A DNA stretch of 64,000 nucleotides from Liriodendron chinense (taxonomy: Eukaryota; Streptophyta; Magnoliopsida; Magnoliales; Magnoliaceae). Below the pieces are notes generated by a model. That model made no database searches, was not told where the DNA came from, and was given only the letters and a program-made list of their open reading frames with translations. A program made the translations under genes and the position numbers. The stretch is taken from positions 5,387,861-5,451,860 of the forward strand of contig ML058453.1 in the NCBI GenBank assembly GCA_003013855.2, in the 5' to 3' direction. Shown here one piece after another: positions 10,571-22,900 of this stretch (positions are counted from its first letter, which is position 1; every line of letters begins with the position of its first letter).

Positions 10571-12160
10571 AGCGAAATGGGCAATTACTGAAGCGAGTAA
10601 TCAGATCAGGGAAAACTGGAGTTGCAACAAGCTATCAATAACTAAATAAAATATAACACCAAAAATTCAATAACTAAATTCCAAACCATGACTGATTTTT
10701 TTGGTTGTCTTGCATAGAGAAGGTGAACTAGCAGCTAAATCGGTTGTCTTATGACAGTTCTGTTACACATTTCAAGTTTCTAACAGAATATCACAGGAAT
10801 CACCATATATTAAACATAGTTAAAATGTTTATGATTACAATCACAAATATCATCAATGGTATAATAAATAAGAGAGCTTTGTTAAGCTTGCATGCATGTA
10901 TAAAGCAAGACACGTACAGTCCACCATATGTGCCTATGTGACATAAGGGCATTTGATCCAACTCATCTCTAAGGTGGGCGACATTGTTTCGCTGCTCTGA
11001 TACAAAATTCCGGCTTGTCAAATCAACAAGTAGGCCTCAATTCATAGAATAAATGGACAGATTACAATGTTTTGGGCAAGTTCTCCTTAACTGTCCAACC
11101 AACTATTTTATAATTTTGTGGTGTGTCTGCCAAGCAGATCACCTTGACTTTTGGCCAGGGAATCTAGATGGCAAGAACCATATGGGATCTCATGCCCATG
11201 TGCAATGCTGACACATATGAATAGCTTTATACATGCGTCTTAGCTTAGCAAACCTCTAAATAATAAACAATATGTGCGAATGGGAGGCATGCACTGGGAA
11301 AGCATGCCAGAATTAGGCAAGCAACCCGCATAACACTGAGACAATAGTCGGAGTTTGGTTACCAACAAAACTCTAAAACAAAATAAGCAACTAACAGAAT
11401 TCGATACACATAACCATAGTTTAAACACTTGTCGAGTTGACTTGAAACTCAACCATTTGACTCCACTCAATTGACTTTTGAGTTGACTTGATGAGAAACT
11501 CTTTTTCATCAAATTTCTTGAGACTTTTCCAAGCTTATTGAGTTTAGTCAAGTACTCAACCAAATCGAGTTTTCCTAGGCCTTTCTAAGTTTCATATTAT
11601 CTTTTCATTTTTATTAATTTATGCATTTTATATTATATTTTTATATTTTAAAATTTAATTATCAAGTTTTTATATTTTGGTTAAGTTGAGCTTTTGGCAG
11701 AAGCTTTGAGTCAACTAAACCATATGGATGTTATATTCGAGTTCAGTTTTCAGGTTTTCAACCCATGGGCATAATCATGTAATCAAAACCCAGCAACTGG
11801 AACCTGGGAGTCATACCCGCCAGTTATGTTTTAACACTGAGGTCTTGGTATCGATTCCCAAGGGGGTGGCTAACATTACGGTTTGACTAACAGTGGAGGT
11901 GGATATATTAATAGTGGGGTGTATGTACTGGCCTAAAAAAAAATCATTTACCAATATGGATCAACTATCATTTCCTAATGACTTGGTTGGATATGTAAAA
12001 AATATGAAAAATAAAATAATATTTATAAGAAAACTTATTTCCAAGAAACTATGAGAAAGAAAACATAGTTCTTCTTATTAGTTTTCCAATAATTTTTTTT
12101 AAAAAAAATAAATTTATTGTTTTAATAACTATTAGCATATATCTAATTAGCACATTTTTC
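10571..12160. other. intergenic, no gene recognised
   Basis: No coding exon was recognised. A minus-strand open stretch at 11021-10800 (NFVSEQRNNVAHLRDELDQM) looks exon-like in composition but matches nothing I know. The stretch 11770-11945 holds a tRNA-like box B (GTATCGATTCCCAAG) and ends in an A-run after CTGGCCT, so it may be a SINE; this is weak. The rest is AT-rich sequence. Confidence 0.4.
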
Positions 12161-12164
12161 ACAC

Positions 12165-12700
12165 GTGAGATGTGGGAAATGGATAATTGCAGATGTAGCA
12201 TGCATAACATATGTGGCACACTTGAATATGAATTGTCACACACTTGGCATATGTCAGGTGATTGAATTTGTACGGTGGCATATGAGGCACAAGAGACACA
12301 TTAACATATTTAATATATGTAAGATCCTGGAGCACTTAAGCGTGAATTCTCATACACTTGACAACATGTCAAGTGATTGAAGTTGTGCGATGGCACATGT
12401 GGCACAAGAGATGCATTAACATATTTAATACATGTGAACACTTGAAGTTGAAAGAGCATTACTTGTGTACATCGACATACATGACATATATGAAGTAATT
12501 GAAGGGGCATTAACACGTGGGGCACAAGGGGAGATGGAGGTAGTACGTGTGGTTAATCAGTACATGTGAGACAATTTATACATGTGGGCACAAGAGAAGA
12601 TGGATAGTAGCTCATGTGGCACATTAGCCTAAGTGAGATGCTCTGCACATATGGGGCATAAGAGAAGATGAATGGTGATACATGTGGCATAGTGGCACAT

Positions 12701-12734
<34 letters not shown>

Positions 12735-12830
12735 TAATTAAAGATGGATAATAGTCACATGTGGCACATCTGAGGCATAATTAAAGATGGATAATAGTCA
12801 CATGTGGCACATCTGAGGCGATTTAAGATA
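12165..12830. repeat. ACATGTGGCACA-rich tandem repeats with poly-G tract
   Basis: Degenerate repeats of ATGTGGCACAAGAGAxGATGG type fill this interval. A longer repeat of about 115 bp is visible (about 12236-12320 against 12350-12435, sharing CACATTAACATATTTAATA-like text). A G-run occupies 12701-12732. Directly after it a 43-bp unit starting GGCATAATTAAAG is repeated exactly twice (12731-12773 and 12774-12816). No coding content. Confidence 0.7.
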
Positions 12831-12839
12831 CATGGTAGA

Positions 12840-15111
12840 ACATTTAGGTTTAATTCTTAGAAAATTCATTTTCCTTCATCATAGTTGTTGTTACCAATTC
12901 AATCGAACAAGGCCAGATGTGTGAACAAGGGCATATATTCGATTTTCATGTATAGGAATGATGCACAGGCATGCTAGAGTCTACTCAACTCAAGGTTTGA
13001 TTGAATAGTTGGTGTTCCTGAGACAAACAGATTGGAGACTAGACATACGATCCAATTATCCTCTCAACCACTAGTTGCGCTTAGCGTTTAGGTGATTTGT
13101 GAAAGGGTAGGGATTAACCCTTTCAATTTTATTTTTATTATTAATTTTATTTTTTACTTTGTGACAATGGACATGTATCTATGGACTTAGACTTATTCTT
13201 TCACCAGTAAGAATATATAGATAAATAAAATAATATTAAACAATTGAAATATTATTAATATTTGAATATATGGCCCATTACAATGAATAAAATATAAAAA
13301 AACTAAAGAAATAAATAAAAAGTAAGAATAAATACTTGATTTGTCTATCGGAACAGACAATCGAGGCGGGTGGTCAATAAGATGTGACTAGATGGGTAAG
13401 ATTAGCTAGATCGGAACTTAGTTGATCATAATCTTATAACCTAATGTTGCAGATATTTACTTTTACTCCTAAGGTATTTATGCTAGAACTAGCTAGGCTA
13501 TTCTATGCTAAGAAAGATAAATTGAAAAATAAATTATAACATAAATAAATTAGTGTATGGACTAGAGCTCTTTTTCGTATGCTCCTTTTATAGCTTGTCA
13601 CTAAAATACTCAATAGGTTTCCTTGATGATTCTGGATCCTCCGCGTATTTGGCTTACATTGGAAAGAAAAAACTTTAGTTAGATATAAAACTATTGACTT
13701 CTTAGATTTTCTTCTTGTAATTGATCTCACTATGGAGATGTTCGTGGTTCACTAATCGGATTTGGGTTCAGTCTTAAAACCTCAAGGGCTGAGCTCGGAC
13801 GACAAATCAATCATGGCCACTCAACGTCTCTTTCAAACCATGGGATTAGTTGGTCCAGATCGAGCCACCTCCTGCATTTAATCTTGGGCCTTCGTTCCTT
13901 GATTGTTTTGGAGTATTGGAAGGGATAGATGGACAAGATCTATTACATCCTGATCTCTCAACTCTTGATACCAATTGATCCACACCTACATGATAGGGTC
14001 CTTAAGCACTCCCATTCTTTTTTATTTCGATTGGTGAATATCTTGGTACCAAATTGGGTTGATGTATCTGTCTCTCCTGATCAGGGTTCGGGCTGCATCC
14101 TAAATTTGCTTGGAAATCGATTCGGTCTCCAAATATTTAGAATCGTTTCAAATCCTACTGATCCTTCAAATGTTTCTAGGAAGATCTCTCATTTTAGAAG
14201 AGCTGTGAGATATGACTTAGCCGAGTGTATCATAACTAAATACATGATAATATTCGTTATCTTGACAGGTCTTTTATAGGCATGCTAGGTATGCTGCCTT
14301 ATTAATTGGCGTGATAAATGTGGTCATGTGGCATCTATCAAATTGTTATCCCAATAGCATGTTTAAGGATATGTGCCTCCATATTAATAATAGAATACGT
14401 AACGCCGAAGGAAGATCAAATGAAGATACTCTCGAATGAGAGTATGATTTCTGCCAATACTAACTATTATAATATTGACATGTGGTATAGCTTTTTATTG
14501 ATCTACGTCAGAGAATCGAAAATGGGTGTAAACAATAAGAAAGTATTTTTTTCAAGGATGGAAGTGGGAATAAATTTATTAAATCTTTAACAAAAAAAAG
14601 TAAGTAAAAATTAGTAATTCAAACAAATTTTCAAGAAAGAAAATTCACAAATAACATAAGAGTAATTTCAACAATGGTGTTTCCTTTCATTTCCGTGAAT
14701 TCAAACAAAGTTACCCTAAGGGATAACAGGAACACCTCCCCCCTAGTTTTATATAATTGCAAATACCTAACTTCTAGTTGGGTTTATTACAAATAGAGTG
14801 AAAAATCTACTCAAACACTAAAGCAGCAACTGTCTTAGGTTTTACTCTTGCCTGCACGTGGGGCCTACAATTATGTATAATTTCCAACCCATCCAAAATG
14901 ATCCATCCACCAATAAATATTGGATGCAAAAGAATAAAGGCTAATCCAATCTCTTGGAGGACCACACCCACCCCCATAACCTTTGAATCCATTAGGGGGG
15001 CTTCTGATGATTGGATTAACCCTATTCTTTAGGTTTTTTTTATTTTCTTGGTGGAATGATCATGCCTTGGATGACAAACATGCATGATGGTAAGTCCATG
15101 CGTCTTCAATT
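12840..15111. other. intergenic, possible retroelement remnant
   Basis: No gene was recognised. On the minus strand 13961-13972 reads TGGTATCAAGAG, like the initiator-Met tRNA primer-binding site of copia elements. Neither the flanking LTR nor gag/pol could be identified, so this is only a hint of an old retroelement. The open frame at 13929-14279 shows no known domain. Confidence 0.35.
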
Positions 15112-15121
15112 AGTTATACAG

Positions 15122-15584
15122 GGTGCGGCTTCCCTGGGTGGGTGGGATCCTTGACCGTGGGACCCACCTTGATGCATGTTCTATCCACGCTGTCCATCCT
15201 TTCTGAAAACTTATATTAGAGTATGATTCCAAAAATGAAGCATATCCAACTCTCAGGTGGGCCATAATAAAGGAAACAGTGGTAATCAACCATTAAAAAC
15301 TTCTCATGGGCCGCAAAAGCTTTGGATCAAGCTGATATTTGTGTGGTCTCTTCATCCAGGTCATTTTGACCTTATCAACAGGTTAGATAGCAAATAAACA
15401 TTCTGGTGGTCCTCATGAAGATCTTAACGGTGGAGATTCAATCACGACTGCTTCTTGTGGTGGGTCCACCTAAGATTTGGATTTGCTTCATTTTTCGGAT
15501 CATGTTCTAAATTAATCTGTCAAAATGGATGGACGGTGTAGATGTAAGTGGGCCTGCAGCTAGGGACACACCCAAAACGCGCTC
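15122..15584. mobile_element. Mutator-like MITE with 10-bp TSD
   Basis: A 463-bp segment is flanked by identical AGTTATACAG at 15112-15121 and 15585-15594. The inside is a foldback with the GACCCACCTTGATG..TGTCCATCC core and its complement. The outermost ends match only weakly, so the superfamily call rests mainly on the duplication length. Confidence 0.65.
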
Positions 15585-15626
15585 AGTTATACAGAAGTAA
15601 AACGGTTTACTTCCCGGAGATAATGG

Positions 15627-16164
15627 GGCGCGAATTAGGTGTTACCCCGGGAACAGCTTAGTGGGTGTTACCCTAACCGTCTGTGGCCCATCTTGATGTC
15701 TTTTTTATATATCTATACCGTTTATCTGTGTTTTCATATTATTTTACGGTGTGATTCAAAACTCTAAGAAGATCTACATCTCATGTGGACCATACCACTA
15801 CAAACAGTGATGAATAACTATTAAAAACTTTTTGTGGGCCACAGAAGTTTTGGATTAATCTGATATTTATAATTTCCCTTCATCAAGACCTTATTAACAT
15901 TATCAAGAGCTTGGATTTTAAATAAAAATTACCAAAACCTTATGATGGTCTCTTTGGAATTTTTAATGGTGGAGCACTCAATCAAACTGTTTCTAGTAGT
16001 ATGGTCCACTTGAGATTTGGATCTGTATAATTTTTGGAACCTCATCCTAAAATGGTTTGTAGAAACGGATGGACGGAGTGGATATACAAAATATCATCCA
16101 TGTGGGCCATACGGTAGGGGTAACACCCACTAAGCTGTTTCCGGGGTAACACCTACTTCGCGCC
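15627..16164. mobile_element. Mutator-like MITE with ~53-bp terminal inverted repeats
   Basis: The ends are near-perfect inverted repeats of about 53 bp, beginning GGCGCGAATTAGGTGTTACC on the left and the complement of GGTAACACCTACTTCGCGCC on the right. A GAGATAATGG direct repeat flanks them (15617-15626 and 16165-16174). The body carries the CCCATCTTGATG/CATCCATGTGGG core found in other elements here. It is non-coding. Confidence 0.85.
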
Positions 16165-16257
16165 GAGATAATGGTGCTATTGGACCGGGCGGTACCCAGA
16201 CCCAGACAACACGAGTGGTATTTCTGATAATCCAACTCAAGAGGAAACCGTTTGCAA

Positions 16258-16721
16258 GAGTCTCGGACTCGGTAGTGACCTACACTGGTCAGTGCTGTGG
16301 GCCCGACCATGATATATGTGTTTTATCCCCTCCATCCATCGATTTTACCAGCTCATTTTAGGGCATTATGCAAAAAATATGAGGCGATCTAATCTTAGGT
16401 GGACCACACTACAGGAAAAAGTGGTGATTGAACTCCCACCATTAAAAACTTACTAGGGCCCACCGTAATGTTTATTTCCCATCCAAACTGTTGATTAGGT
16501 CGCACATGAGTGAATGATCCAAATCTTTTGTGCCTCAAGAAGTTTTTAAAGGTGAGCATTGAATCATCACTGTTTCCTTGGTGTGGTCTACCTGAGATTT
16601 GAATCTAATTCGTTTTTGGGATGATATCCTAAAATGATATGGGAAAATGTATGGACGGCGTGGATAAAATACATACATCATGATGAGGCCCACAGAGTTT
16701 CGACCACTACCGAACCCGAAT
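16258..16721. mobile_element. Mutator-like MITE with 10-bp TSD
   Basis: The segment is flanked by CCGTTTGCAA at 16248-16257 and 16722-16731. Inverted ends share CTCGGTAGTG and GTTCGGTAGTG, followed by TGTGGGCC..ATGATxTATGT..GTCCATxCAT on both arms. It is non-coding and lies about 1 kb upstream of the TOL leader. Confidence 0.75.
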
Positions 16722-17245
16722 CCGTTTGCAAAATTGCAAATGTAATAAACCATTGGAGAGGCTGTCACAAGCATCCCTTTCGGCCTTTCCTCAACGGATG
16801 TGTCCCATCTCTCTCTTTCCGTTTTGGAAATAAATAACAAGGCGATTCACGCAAGTAGCGACTGAAGAGTCGAATCTCGCTACACGTTCAATTTGGAAGC
16901 ATGTCAGATATCTGGGCCAATAATTTCGTGGATCCAACCGTAAAGACAGTCTGTCCCACAAAATCAAGACAGCCACTCATGACGTGGACCACATCCATTG
17001 TTGAAAAATGTGCGGCTGGAAAGAAAGTAACCAACTCTTCTACGCTAAGTCATGGCCCATATGACCAGTAGACCAGCCCGGACTATGTGAGATCACATTT
17101 CACTTCGAAACGCACCCTATAAATGGACAGGATCTCCCACACGTGTGCAGAAGAGTCACAAGCCTCGCGCGATTCTTCTCTTCAATATATCATCCCGCGT
17201 ATCGTTTTTTCGGCGCGGATTTCCTGCGAAAGCCTTTCGCACGAG

Positions 17246-17705
17246 GTTCTTGCACTGAGAACCTGGGTGGGGCCTACTGTGATTTTTTTGAGAAATCCAC
17301 TCTGTCCATCCATTTTGCGAGCTCATTTTATGACATTAACCCAAAAATGAACCGGATCCAAGACTCAAGTGGGCCGAAAAGTGAGGATTGAATGAACAAA
17401 GTTAAAATATTCGTGGGCCACAGAAGTTTTGAATCACGATAATATTTCTGTTTTCAGTTCATCCCAGTAGGAATGACGTTATGAACGGTATGGATGAACT
17501 ATAAACATCTCTGTGGACCCCAGGGAGGTTTCAAAGGTTGGAATTTCCCTACTCGTCTTTTCCTTTAGTGCGGCTCACTCGAGTCTTGGATCCGGCTAAT
17601 GTTTGCTTACGTGTACTAAAATTAGCTCAAAAAACGGATGGATGGGGTGGATTTCTCACAAACTTCACGGTGGGCCCCACATAGGTTCCCAGCGCAGGAA
17701 CTTCG
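17246..17705. mobile_element. foldback MITE abutting the TOL leader
   Basis: The left arm has TGAGAACCTGGGTGGGGCC then GAGAAATCCACTCTGTCCAT. The right arm is its complement (ATGGGGTGGATTTCTC, then GGGCCCCACATAGGTTCCCA, ending about 17693). Similarity may continue outward through GGTTCTTGCACTG/CAGCGCAGGAACT. No clear TSD was found. The right end lies exactly where the TOL 5' leader seems to begin. Confidence 0.65.
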
Positions 17706-18008
17706 CTTTCACAGGGAATCCGGGTCGGTCTCTGCGGAGGAGTTGCAGCTCTCTCCTCCGTCGCTCTCCATCTCTCAATCTTCCCTTTTTCCCTCAAAAA
17801 GAAAAGAAAAAGAGAAACCGTAGCTTCTTTTACACTGGCAAGAGAAAATCCGGGTACGAAAACCCTAGCAGAAATCTTCCTCACTCCCTCTTCGAAGCTT
17901 TTTAAGAAATGCGGAACGCTATTACGGTTCTCTCACTGCCCTTTACTCCTCTTTCGTCTTCTTTGGAACCGAAATCCCAAGAATTCGATTCTTCTCAGAT
18001 CGTCTCAG
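17700..18008 (+). promoter_or_regulatory. TOL non-coding first exon with an upstream ORF
   Basis: The CT-rich, plant-leader-like stretch ends at CTCAG|GTGCGCC (donor at 18009). The next acceptor, before the main ATG, is TAATGCAG at 19878-19885. The transcript start is inferred, not seen. An upstream ATG at 17909 opens a frame that crosses the splice and stops at a TAA about 60 nt before the main ATG, giving a predicted peptide of 43 aa. Such uORFs usually reduce translation of the main frame. Confidence 0.5.
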
Positions 18009-18621
18009 GTGCGCCAAAGCATCCACTCTTCCAATTTTCGCTTTTTCTTTATCGAATTCCGTCCGAATCGTGATTTGTTTCTTGGGAATTCCGTTTCGGA
18101 AGCTCGGTCTATGTGAGATTTCTCATTCTTTTGTGTTGTTCATCCATTGTCGCGATCACTTTATTTTTCATCAATTCTTATTAGTTCTTGCTGGTTCTGG
18201 GATTCGTTTTCATTGGGTTTTGGCAGTGTAAACTGATCTTCAACAATCTTCCAGTCTTTTTCTTTTTGTTTTAAAGCCATGAAACGTCTGCTCTTTGCAA
18301 TATGCTTTTTTTTTTTTTTTTTTTGGGATTTTGTTGCTGAAAGCTTGTTAGTTTTGTTAGATGAATTCAAAATATCAGTGTAGATGTTAATTTGGGTTGC
18401 ATCCAGACACACCCAAATGTACTTCTTCCTGATCGATAAGCTTCTGGCCAATCATTTATTTCTTCACGATTTGAATTCTACAAAGTTTAGTTCTGAAGGT
18501 TATCTTTGCAGATCTCTTATCTTGATTTCGTGACAATTATAAAATGAATCACACCTCAGGAAAAGATGCAGCAGAGCCCACCTGCATTTTGGTGGTTGCT
18601 TTTGTTGCTTATGTGTGAGCC

Positions 18622-18840
18622 ATGGTTCGAGTCTGTTATGACTCGTCTGAGTCGACTCGGATTCGGTTCTAACCTATCCAGTTTGATACCATTAGTCAAC
18701 CCCCCGGCCTCACCCTGACTTGGGCTAGTTGGGCAGATACACCCCCTGACTCCATCGGGTTGTGACTTGACTTGGGCGAGTTGGGACTCATCTCAAGATC
18801 GAAGGAGTCAGCCTGAGTATGCTGAGCCTAAAAACCACGG
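18622..18840. mobile_element. small hAT-type MITE in the TOL leader intron
   Basis: The 219-bp segment is flanked by a perfect 8-bp duplication TGTGAGCC (18614-18621 and 18841-18848). Its ends are ATGGTTCGAGTC and the complement of AAAAACCACGG. It is rich in GACTCG/CGAGTC motifs in both orientations. The 8-bp TSD points to hAT. It is non-coding. Confidence 0.7.
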
Positions 18841-19972
18841 TGTGAGCCCTGCTGCACAGTTAATCAAGTGTGCATCACTATATTGTTCCCCTGATTTGTG
18901 TGTAATTATCAATTACTGATGCAGAGTTTCAGCTGTCCTTTTGGAAACTCGCTGTCTTAACTATAATAATTGTTTGGCCTTTGCAGCTTAATTTGTAGCT
19001 TGTCATTTCAAAGTTTTCTCATGGTGACGAAGTTCTGACTTTTATTCCCTGACTGTAGGATGTTGTCTCTGCTAGTGTATATTTGTGACTTGTGGGAATG
19101 CATCTGATATTTCATGGTAGAAGTTTTATTACTCTGGAAGAGCAATATTGGGAGATATGCTGCACACTGAAGCATTTGCTGATCATTGATTAGCGCCGTG
19201 CGGCGGGCCTATTGGTTTAATGTCAGTTGTTTCGTTTACTATGGGTCAGCATCTGTACAGTCTATATAGAGATTTGGGCTACACAATTAAGCACTGGCCA
19301 ATTATCAATCAGTACAGCGAGCATATCTGTAATGTCATCTGTTTTGGTTGCTTTGAGTGGGCTCCATGGTGCTATCCAATCAGCATATGCTGCATTTCAA
19401 CATCTCTTTATATTGGTTCTCTACTTCTGAATATGAATATTATTTCAATTCATATTATTTAATTGAATATATTCTTTCATTCCTTTTTAATAGAGAATCC
19501 GAGGAAAAGTGAAATTGAGAGAATTTTAGTTGTAAAAGAGCATGATATGTCTACTAGTATTGTATTTCGGGGGTATTTTTTACTGTGTCCATATTCTCAT
19601 GGTATTTTTCACCATTGTCTTGAGAAAAGATAAATTTCCTGTATGCTTCTCTCTAACTCTGAGATTGATGGTTACAGAGTAGTGTAGAATGTGGCTGTCC
19701 CATTTGACAGCTGTAGATGCAGCCATTACGAACTTGACGTAGGCCTTCACACTGCTGCAGAAGCCTTCATTATTTAAGTAAGCTCTAATCCAGTCATGTG
19801 TGTAACTGCGTGCTGATGGAGCCACAGCTCACTTCTAATATCTTTTTGCCCTTTTTTATTTTTTATTTTTTTTCAAATAATGCAGAGAAGAACACACCTC
19901 CAGTCGAAAGCTGTTAACATATTTGGCGGTTCTGATTGAGTTTTAGCGTTCTTGGGACTTTCTCGAGGGGAA

Positions 19973-22900
19973 ATGGCAGCTGAGCTTGTCAATTCGGCAA
20001 CAAACGAGAAACTGATGGAAATGGACTGGACAAAAAATATTGAAATCTGTGAATTAGTTGGACGTGAACAAGGGTATATTTCAGACTACATGTCTTTCCA
20101 CCATTCCTGAATACTATTGGTGATTGCTACTAGTAGATGGTTATGAATATTTTTTTTAGTTACATACATTAGTCTCTGTACATCACATAATCACTGCCTC
20201 ACTGGATGATGTATTTCAAATGGTTCATATTATTTACTAGGAAGATGAAGACGAGTTACATGTGTGCTGTTGTCAAATGCCAATTGTTTGTGCTGTTTTC
20301 CACTACAGTCATGAAGTGTCCCCATTCTCTTTGTGCCCCAATTATGGGCGTCGGGAGGAGCACTAGAATCCCTCCTTGTGTTCCAATGCTTGTTGCAGCT
20401 GAGTTGATTCATTGCAACTGCAAGGCTTCAATTACCAAGTTCAAAAACTAATTTGTAACTTATTTACTTGGTTTGACTAGGAGACAAGCCAATGTCAGTA
20501 ATTAGATGATCATTTTTGAAGTAAAGTCTGAGTTTTTGAACTTTGTTTCGTGTATCATTAGCAGTGCAGTTAAAAGGTGTTAGGCGCGGGCCTGACCATG
20601 TAATGCCTCAAATGCCTTGGTGCATGCCTGGAGATTCTCAATGCAATTTTTAAGTTTATATCATAAAAAATTAATATTTCATTATTTATAGATATAAGTT
20701 GATTTTTTTTTTTCTCTAAATAATCAAACTCTATAGTCAATGCCATTCAATTCCTCTTAATCCGGATCCCATATTCCCAAATTTCCTTAATTCTAAATCT
20801 CAAATTTTCAATTTTCCTAAACCTAACCCTATATTTCCCACTTTCCACAAATCCTCCAAATTCACCAAACCAAAACCACAAATTTGCTAAAATCCCTAAA
20901 ATTTCCAAACCCTATAATCCAAATTCTCAGTCCCTAAATCCTCTAATCTAAAATTTCCAATTCCCTCAAAATTCCCAATTCACATTAAATCACTTATATG
21001 GCACCGACAAAAACACAAACTACTTCAACTAGTCCAATGTGATGACCTTAGCACACTATTAGAATAAAGAAATCAAGACGTAAAAGAAATGAGGAAAGTT
21101 GTTAGAATTTGGGGGGAAGAATATCTCAAACTTTAATCTCAAAAGAAACGATAGACATATAAGGGTACCTCACGGAAAAATGCCACATTTACTGCAGGGC
21201 CCAGGGACTAGGCACTTGGCACTAGGCAAATTGGACTTTTTAATTTTTAGTGGTGTCAGCAAATTGCCAATGCAAAGTGAAGTTCTTAAGACATCCTTCT
21301 TAGCAAGAGTTCTGTAATTTCGTTAGGAAGGGGAAATGATACATCCTCAAAACAGTCTTTAATCTCATCCAGCATACAGGAGAATCTCTATATGTTGGGC
21401 TCTTTTGACAAAGCATACTAGATTTTATTGCAAATTCTCCCTCCACTATCAAAGGAATGAAGAAGATGCCCTAGATAATTTATTTTTCTTCCTCTCTATC
21501 CATTCAAACCCCTTCTCTCCTTGGAAAGACCATCTCATGAAAATTGTACAGCAATCACCTTGAAAAATCCTTAGGTAAACTCTTTGGAGTCCCCCCCCCC
21601 GGCGCGTGCACACACACACACACCGAATGTTAATCTCCTTGTAGTTTATTGGATATTATTGTGTTGAATTGACTTGATTTTTCATTCTCTTCTGACCATG
21701 AATTTGCTGCTTTCGACTAGCAGACAAGCCAGAGATGTCATCAAAGCTATTAAAAAACGATTGGGGAATAAAAATTCAAATACTCAGCTTTTTGCTGTTA
21801 TGGTGAGTACTTGTTTTATGTTGTATCATGTGCAATTTATATTCTTCAGTCCTCATTATCTTTCACTTCGAAAAATGACTTCTGGTAGATTTTGGAAATG
21901 TGAAGGCAAAGCATAACTTCATTAAGTTCAAAACAAGAGATCACAAGGTATTCATATTCAAGCCATGCAAGAAGAGCATAAAATGGCTTTTATTGTAGTT
22001 TTTAAGCTGGAAAGCACAATATAATGCAACCTATACAAATGTATCCATATCAGCAAAATCCATATGTTCATAACATAAAAGCTGTTTGTAACATAAATAT
22101 GAGATCTTGTGTATGCATGTGTGTGTGAGAGAAGACTGATCGGCTACAGCCGATTTTATTCTGCCTTCACAAATTATGGTTCCGCTTGTTCCTTAAAAAC
22201 GTCTATATTTTCAAGGGCAAAATGCATGTGCTAATGGGTTGTCATAGACCTATAGGTGGGGGTTGTAGCCTGTAGGCGATTTGTCCCCATACACGCCCAA
22301 ACATGAGGATGATATGCACAATGCATTGTTTTATATCTCATCCAAATTCCCTGTTTGAATGTAGTTTAATGGACACTTTAGTCTGTGAATATGGCTGAAA
22401 TATCCTAGAGTAATAAACAATAATGAAAGACCCTTCTACCTCTATAAGGTGCAACACTACCTAGCGAACAAATCATTTCCTAAAGGACCCTTCATCCAAT
22501 GTTCTCCTATGTGGATAGGATTGAAATTTAGAGAGATCAAATGATCCTATCCATTTGGTTCATTCTCTGCACAACAATCCACATTCAATGGACAAATGTC
22601 CTCTACATCTGGACGGTTGGGATTGTCCAGTTAGTGTTTTGCCGTATCTCATCAACATTGAGTTACACCAAATGGATGCTGCTGATCTTATATGCACGTA
22701 CCAAAATTTATGTTATTAGACTGAGGAGAATCTGATGCAGACATCAGTGGTGCACCCTTTAGAGTGTACTAAAGGAGGCGACATCGCAGATTTAGTGTTG
22801 GAGCAGATGAGCTGATGTGGATGGACACCGGGCCCCTCAAGCCACTACATTGATGGATCATGAAGACCCTGCATGCGTACATACACATATGGAGACTCCT

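Noticed and set aside
11770..11945. tRNA gene
   Set aside because: Only a box B-like GTATCGATTCCC is visible; no cloverleaf or box A at proper spacing. At most a SINE.
13929..14279. 116-aa plus-strand frame
   Set aside because: No motif, no splice context, and a reversed primer-binding-like site inside it; more likely repeat debris.
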